This document shows, one piece after another, positions 5,414 to 8,413 of a stretch of 8,413 nt of DNA. The first letter of the stretch is position 1. Every line of letters starts with the position of its first letter. Position numbers and translations under genes: made by a program. Below the pieces are notes generated by a model. The model saw only the letters and a program-made list of their open reading frames with translations, was not told the origin of the DNA and made no database searches. The DNA is from Desulfurococcales archaeon ex4484_204 (GTDB lineage: Archaea > Thermoproteota > Thermoprotei_A > Sulfolobales > NBVN01). Location of the stretch: assembly GCA_002255065.1 (NCBI GenBank), contig NJEF01000036.1:1-8413 (forward strand), given 5' to 3'.

Positions 5414-6313
5414 GTGGGACCTCTCCTAGTAGCGGTGGGTGTCACGCTCTTAGTTACTGCCGCGGTGTTCCTTACATACAGTAAGCACTCATGCAGCACC
5501 TCGGGGGGTTATAGGAGCGTGCCTGGCCTGTCCGTAGGTGCTGCCTGCAGGGAGTACTTAGGCGGCGATAACGTGAGCGTCACCGCTAGGTCTAACGTGA
5601 GCGTGCTGATGTACTTCATGGGCTACGAGGCCTACGAGGACTTCCTGAGGAATCGGGGCTTAAGCTACTACGCAGCCACCCCTGAGGGGTGCAGGGGATT
5701 TAGAGCTAACGTATCGATACCCTCTACGGGGACCTACTGCCTAGTAATCGATAATAAGGGGGGCGAACACCCAGCTCTAATACGTTTCAATCTAACTACG
5801 TGCAGGTACGTACGCACCGAAGTAGGTAACGCCTTAACGTCGGTCAGCGGCAGCGTGCTCATAGTGTTAGGGCTAGCACTATCCCTTAAACACCTAGTTA
5901 AGTCCGTGGGCAAGGGAGTTAAGGAGGAGTTGAGGATCGGGGGAGGGCTATGTAGGACCCTATCGATGAGTAAGCATAGGTGCACCATCGCAACCAGCTA
6001 CGAACCATCTGAGGCTGTTAAGGTGGCTGTAGAGGTCTTAACAAGGGAGTTCAGCTACGGCGTTGTAAGGGCTGTAGCACCGACCATCACCGTACTGAGG
6101 AGGAGGGGTAAGGGGTTGGTGCCGAGGGACTTCAGCTCTAAGCCGGTAACGCTAATAGTTTCATCAAGTAGGGACGGGTACACCACCCTAACGCTCGACT
6201 ACGAGGTAGGTGCGTGGAGTGCTTCAGGCACCCTAGACCTTGAAGGGGTGTTTAGGGAGGCCTCCAGGGTGTTTAAAGCAGTCGGCAACCCTAAACAGTT
6301 CTCTCCTCCTTAA
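5414..6313 (+). CDS. Two-pass membrane protein with sequon- and cysteine-rich outside domain, function unknown
   Basis: I do not recognise this protein (299 aa). A hydrophobic segment at about 4-22 (signal anchor) is followed by an outside domain (23-137) with five cysteines (27, 45, 93, 109, 130) and four N-glycosylation sequons: Asn53, Asn61, Asn99 and Asn126. It contains a beta-strand motif GTYCLVIDN at 106-114 like those of small beta-sandwich domains on secreted proteins. A second membrane segment lies at about 140-158 (VSGSVLIVLGLALSL), and a basic stretch after it (KHLVKSVGKGVKEEL) fits a cytoplasmic side. The C-terminal domain (about 160-299) is alpha/beta in character, with EAVKVAVEVLTREF and later DGYTTLTLDYEVGAW. 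Start is GTG 5414; no other start codon lies between it and an upstream in-frame stop. It stands alone on the + strand and its last 23 bases overlap the end of the convergent permease gene. Role unknown; a surface sensor or envelope protein is possible. Confidence 0.72.
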   Translation: MGPLLVAVGVTLLVTAAVFLTYSKHSCSTSGGYRSVPGLSVGAACREYLGGDNVSVTARSNVSVLMYFMGYEAYEDFLRNRGLSYYAATPEGCRGFRANVSIPSTGTYCLVIDNKGGEHPALIRFNLTTCRYVRTEVGNALTSVSGSVLIVLGLALSLKHLVKSVGKGVKEELRIGGGLCRTLSMSKHRCTIATSYEPSEAVKVAVEVLTREFSYGVVRAVAPTITVLRRRGKGLVPRDFSSKPVTLIVSSSRDGYTTLTLDYEVGAWSASGTLDLEGVFREASRVFKAVGNPKQFSPP

Positions 6314-7211
6314 AGTACACCTTACCTAGGGATAGAGGTGGTGCGAGCCTCCTCCTAAGGGGTGTAGCCATGAATAGAACCATAGCCACTATAGCTGCTA
6401 TGAACGGAACCATCTTAGCTACCTCAGGACTTAAGTTGTAGGCTGCCTGGAGGGCGTACTGATAGGTTAGCAGCCCGGCGAAGGTGGCTGAAGTAACCAT
6501 TGTTAGCAGGGGGTGCCTACCAGCCGATAAGGATATAGCGAAGGCTAGCCAGCCATGACCCATTCCCTGAAGCTGCTGCCACGTAGGTAGCCACGCCAGC
6601 TCGAAGAACGTCGCCCCAGCACCTATTAAAGCGTACCCTATAGCCCCAGCGATCAGCCTAACCCTTAAGACGTCGACCCCCAGCGCTGAGGCGGCGTGGG
6701 GGTTCTCGCCGGCAGCCCTTACAGCAGCACCTAACTTAGTCCTCCCAGTTAGGTAGAGGATCGCTAGACCCGCTAGGACGGCCGTAACGTACATTAAGGC
6801 CCTAGCCACGGGCTCCGTCGGCAGCCTTATATCGAACATCACCCCCCTAGACCTTAAGTCCCTGTAGGCGAACACTGCTGGGTTACCTATCAACGCACCG
6901 ATGCCGTACCCCAGGAACATCACTGAGAGCCCGACGGCCCCATGGCTCACGGGGAACTTGGTCGTTAGGTAGGCTATCAGCATGCCGAAGACCGACGCAA
7001 CAGCCATGGTTATAGCTAGCGCCCCCCAAGGGCCGTGGGTGTACACAGCGGTAGCGTAGGCTACCGCGACGCTTAAGTAGAAGACCCCGTCTATCGCTAG
7101 GTTGAGAACTCCCGACTTCTCGAAGAAGCCGTGGCCCAGCGCTGTTAGGTAGTAGGCTATGAATGCTGGGGCCGTTGCCAGAGCACCGCTAACGAGGACG
7201 TCCGTAATCAC
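6291..7211 (-). CDS. Nucleoside-type ABC transporter permease, NupQ/YufQ-like
   Basis: This is the second permease of a BmpA/PnrA-type ABC importer (PF02653 superfamily); in bacteria this class moves nucleosides such as guanosine across the membrane. The 306 residues are mostly hydrophobic, with about 8-10 membrane helices. The family's helix-2 signature appears as EKSGVLNLAIDG at 31-42 (commonly ERSG...N.G.EG; here Asp41 replaces Glu). The cytoplasmic coupling segment that contacts the ATPase is at 167-181: AAGENPHAASALGVD. Length is close to bacterial NupQ (about 320). Start is GTG 7211, overlapping the upstream gene's TGA as GTGA, which implies translational coupling; GGGGTGG lies six bases upstream. 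It ends inside the tail of the convergent membrane protein gene. The substrate is inferred from family only; other small molecules are possible. Confidence 0.9.
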   Translation of the reverse strand: MITDVLVSGALATAPAFIAYYLTALGHGFFEKSGVLNLAIDGVFYLSVAVAYATAVYTHGPWGALAITMAVASVFGMLIAYLTTKFPVSHGAVGLSVMFLGYGIGALIGNPAVFAYRDLRSRGVMFDIRLPTEPVARALMYVTAVLAGLAILYLTGRTKLGAAVRAAGENPHAASALGVDVLRVRLIAGAIGYALIGAGATFFELAWLPTWQQLQGMGHGWLAFAISLSAGRHPLLTMVTSATFAGLLTYQYALQAAYNLSPEVAKMVPFIAAIVAMVLFMATPLRRRLAPPLSLGKVYFKEERTV

Positions 7212-8287
7212 TTCCCGCCACCCCTAACGAACCTTATGCTGTACTCGCTGAAAACCCTTAGGACTGTGAAGGTCAGCAGGGTAGTCCCTATGAATAGGTA
7301 GGTTATTGCAGCCCCTCCAAGCCTAGCTGCCTGAACGAGCCTCCCAGCCTGGTTCAGGGCCCCTATTATGTAGGCAGCTATCGGCACAGCCCTGAGGTCT
7401 AGCATCGATAGCCACGCAACCAGTATCGCGGTGTACCCCAAGTTAGCTGTGTGGGACTCCATCGGGTAGCTTATCCTGTGGAGGTACCCAGCTAGCTGGG
7501 CAGCACCTACAGCACCAGCTATCGCGCCGCTAATAGTTAGTGCCAGGATTATCATGGCCTGGACGTTAACGCCAGCAGCCCTTAAGGCGTCCGGATTGGA
7601 GCCGAGAACCTTAAGCCTAACCCCTGCAGCGGTCCTCCACAGGAAGAAAGCCGCAAAGGCCATAATCCCCACGGTCAGGGCTACGTCCTCGTAGGTCACA
7701 GTCACGCCTCTAACCGGGAGTAAGGTGAAGTGGGTTGCCTCAGGTATTAGGTCGGTCCTTATGTAGCCGTAGGTCGCCTTACCCTTCCACGGACCCCTAA
7801 CGAGGTAGTTCAGGGCGTAGTAGGCTATGTAGTTCATTATGAGCGTTACCGGGACCTCATCGATGTTTAAGTAAGCCCTTAAAACCCCGGCGATTAAACC
7901 CCATAAACCCCCTAGAACTAGGGCTAGAGCTATCATGGTTAGCTTAGCAACCGAAGGCATGTGGGAGAGGGCTGTGAAGAGGGCTATATAGGCTGCGGCC
8001 ATCATGCCCATCGTTATCTGGCCCTCCTCACCGATGTTCCATATAGCCCCGGTGAACGATATAACTAGGGCTGTCCCGAGCATTGTAAGCATTAGGAAGT
8101 CCCTCAACGTCTGGATCTGTATGAAGCCCATCCCGACGTTCACGAAGAGGAGGACAGGCGGGGTTCCGCTAAGGAAGTACAGTATTAGCGCTGCTAGGAC
8201 GACCCCCATAACTATGGATAGGAGGGGTATCAGGATGTTGCCGAAGGGGAGGGGCTTAACCCTCTTAACTATGACGACCCTAACCAC
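7208..8287 (-). CDS. Nucleoside-type ABC transporter permease, NupP/YufP-like
   Basis: This is the first permease of the same importer, expected to pair with the NupQ-like subunit in the membrane. At 359 residues it has the usual NupP length. A cytoplasmic N-terminus with basic residues leads to about ten hydrophobic helices: 18-40, 64-82, 91-108, 115-136, 147-163, 202-217, 246-268, 284-297, 302-314 and 327-344. The family hallmark WNIGEEGQ is at 83-90, and the ATPase-coupling segment GSNPDALRAAGVNV is at 229-242. Start is GTG 8287, directly after the TAG of the ATPase gene, with GGTGA five bases upstream; no ATG is available nearby. The 4-base overlap with the next permease and the zero-base junction with the ATPase show one transcript. 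A substrate-binding lipoprotein should lie beyond the right edge. Confidence 0.92.
   Translation of the reverse strand: MVRVVIVKRVKPLPFGNILIPLLSIVMGVVLAALILYFLSGTPPVLLFVNVGMGFIQIQTLRDFLMLTMLGTALVISFTGAIWNIGEEGQITMGMMAAAYIALFTALSHMPSVAKLTMIALALVLGGLWGLIAGVLRAYLNIDEVPVTLIMNYIAYYALNYLVRGPWKGKATYGYIRTDLIPEATHFTLLPVRGVTVTYEDVALTVGIMAFAAFFLWRTAAGVRLKVLGSNPDALRAAGVNVQAMIILALTISGAIAGAVGAAQLAGYLHRISYPMESHTANLGYTAILVAWLSMLDLRAVPIAAYIIGALNQAGRLVQAARLGGAAITYLFIGTTLLTFTVLRVFSEYSIRFVRGGGK
7218..7224 (-). promoter_or_regulatory. Shine-Dalgarno site for the NupQ-like permease
   Basis: GGGGTGG lies six bases before GTG 7211, within the last codons (the RGGGK end) of the preceding permease gene. It supports the GTG start and reinitiation across the GTGA overlap. 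Confidence 0.5.
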
Positions 8288-8413
8288 CTACATCACCATG
8301 AGCCTCTCGATCTCTTCCCTCGGGGCCCCCTCACCCGGGAAGACCCCAACGATCCTCCCGGTGTTAATAACGGCCACCCTATCGCTTACCTGCAGGACCT
8401 CGTCTAGGTCCTC
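8288..8413 (-). CDS. ABC transporter ATP-binding protein, C-terminal end only (NupO-like)
   Basis: Forty-one codons open from the right edge end in TAG at 8288-8290. The peptide begins EDLDEVLQVSDRVAVINTGR, the standard region just after the switch histidine of an ABC ATPase (S-E-x-L-D-E-v-l-x-l-s-D-R-v-x-V), and continues with IVGVFPGEGAPREEIERLMV. This matches the C-terminal end of the double ATPase of sugar/nucleoside importers (RbsA, YufO/NupO), which end in ...EEIGxLM. The gene is directly followed at 8287 by the NupP-like permease, the usual order ATPase-permease-permease. The catalytic motifs lie outside the window, so activity cannot be judged. It is too short to stand out as a long frame, but the family pattern is clear. 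Confidence 0.85.
   Translation of the reverse strand, partial: EDLDEVLQVSDRVAVINTGRIVGVFPGEGAPREEIERLMVM
8293..8297 (-). promoter_or_regulatory. Shine-Dalgarno site for the NupP-like permease
   Basis: GGTGA is the canonical archaeal SD core. It overlaps the last codons of the ATPase gene and lies five bases before GTG 8287, which decides that start. Confidence 0.6.

Overview
The window looks archaeal and most likely comes from a thermophilic member of the Thermoproteota. The signs are arginine written mostly as AGG, frequent GTG and TTG starts, GGTG-type Shine-Dalgarno sites, tightly packed genes, AT-rich promoter patches in a GC-rich background, a nucleotide-sugar dehydrogenase of archaeal/actinobacterial style, an Lrp-type regulator and a VapBC pair. 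This placement is an inference. No rRNA, tRNA or CRISPR array is visible.

Left (1-2800, + strand): the 3' end of an operon. It has two ABC ATPases of the LivG and LivF type (amino-acid or amide import), followed after 16-25 bases by a UDP-sugar dehydrogenase of the WecC type. The permeases and binding protein of the importer should lie left of the window. The dehydrogenase ends two bases from the end of a convergent gene (- strand) for a long DNA-binding protein with two Lrp-like HTH modules.

Middle (about 4000-5413): an AT-richer, gene-poor stretch holding a broken toxin-antitoxin pair. The vapB antitoxin and vapC PIN toxin reading frames are each interrupted by one missing base, while the catalytic acids of the toxin all survive across the two frames. 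Two A/T palindromes sit where promoters would be, one upstream of vapB and one upstream of the most probable start of the regulator. A further short, possibly decayed reading frame lies at 5195-5376. The rest of the stretch shows no gene.

Right (5414-8413): a GTG-started membrane protein of unknown function, with an outside domain rich in cysteines and N-glycosylation sequons and a cytoplasmic domain. It converges, with a 23-base tail overlap, on a - strand operon entering from the right edge. That operon holds the C-terminal end of an ABC ATPase and two permeases of the NupP/NupQ (BmpA-type, nucleoside) importer family, joined by zero-base and 4-base junctions.

The window is therefore two nutrient-import operons flanking a small accessory island. 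No convincing new multi-gene system is visible. The items most worth a second look are the doubly frameshifted vapBC, the unknown sequon-rich membrane protein, the two A/T palindromes, and the tandem Lrp-like regulator.
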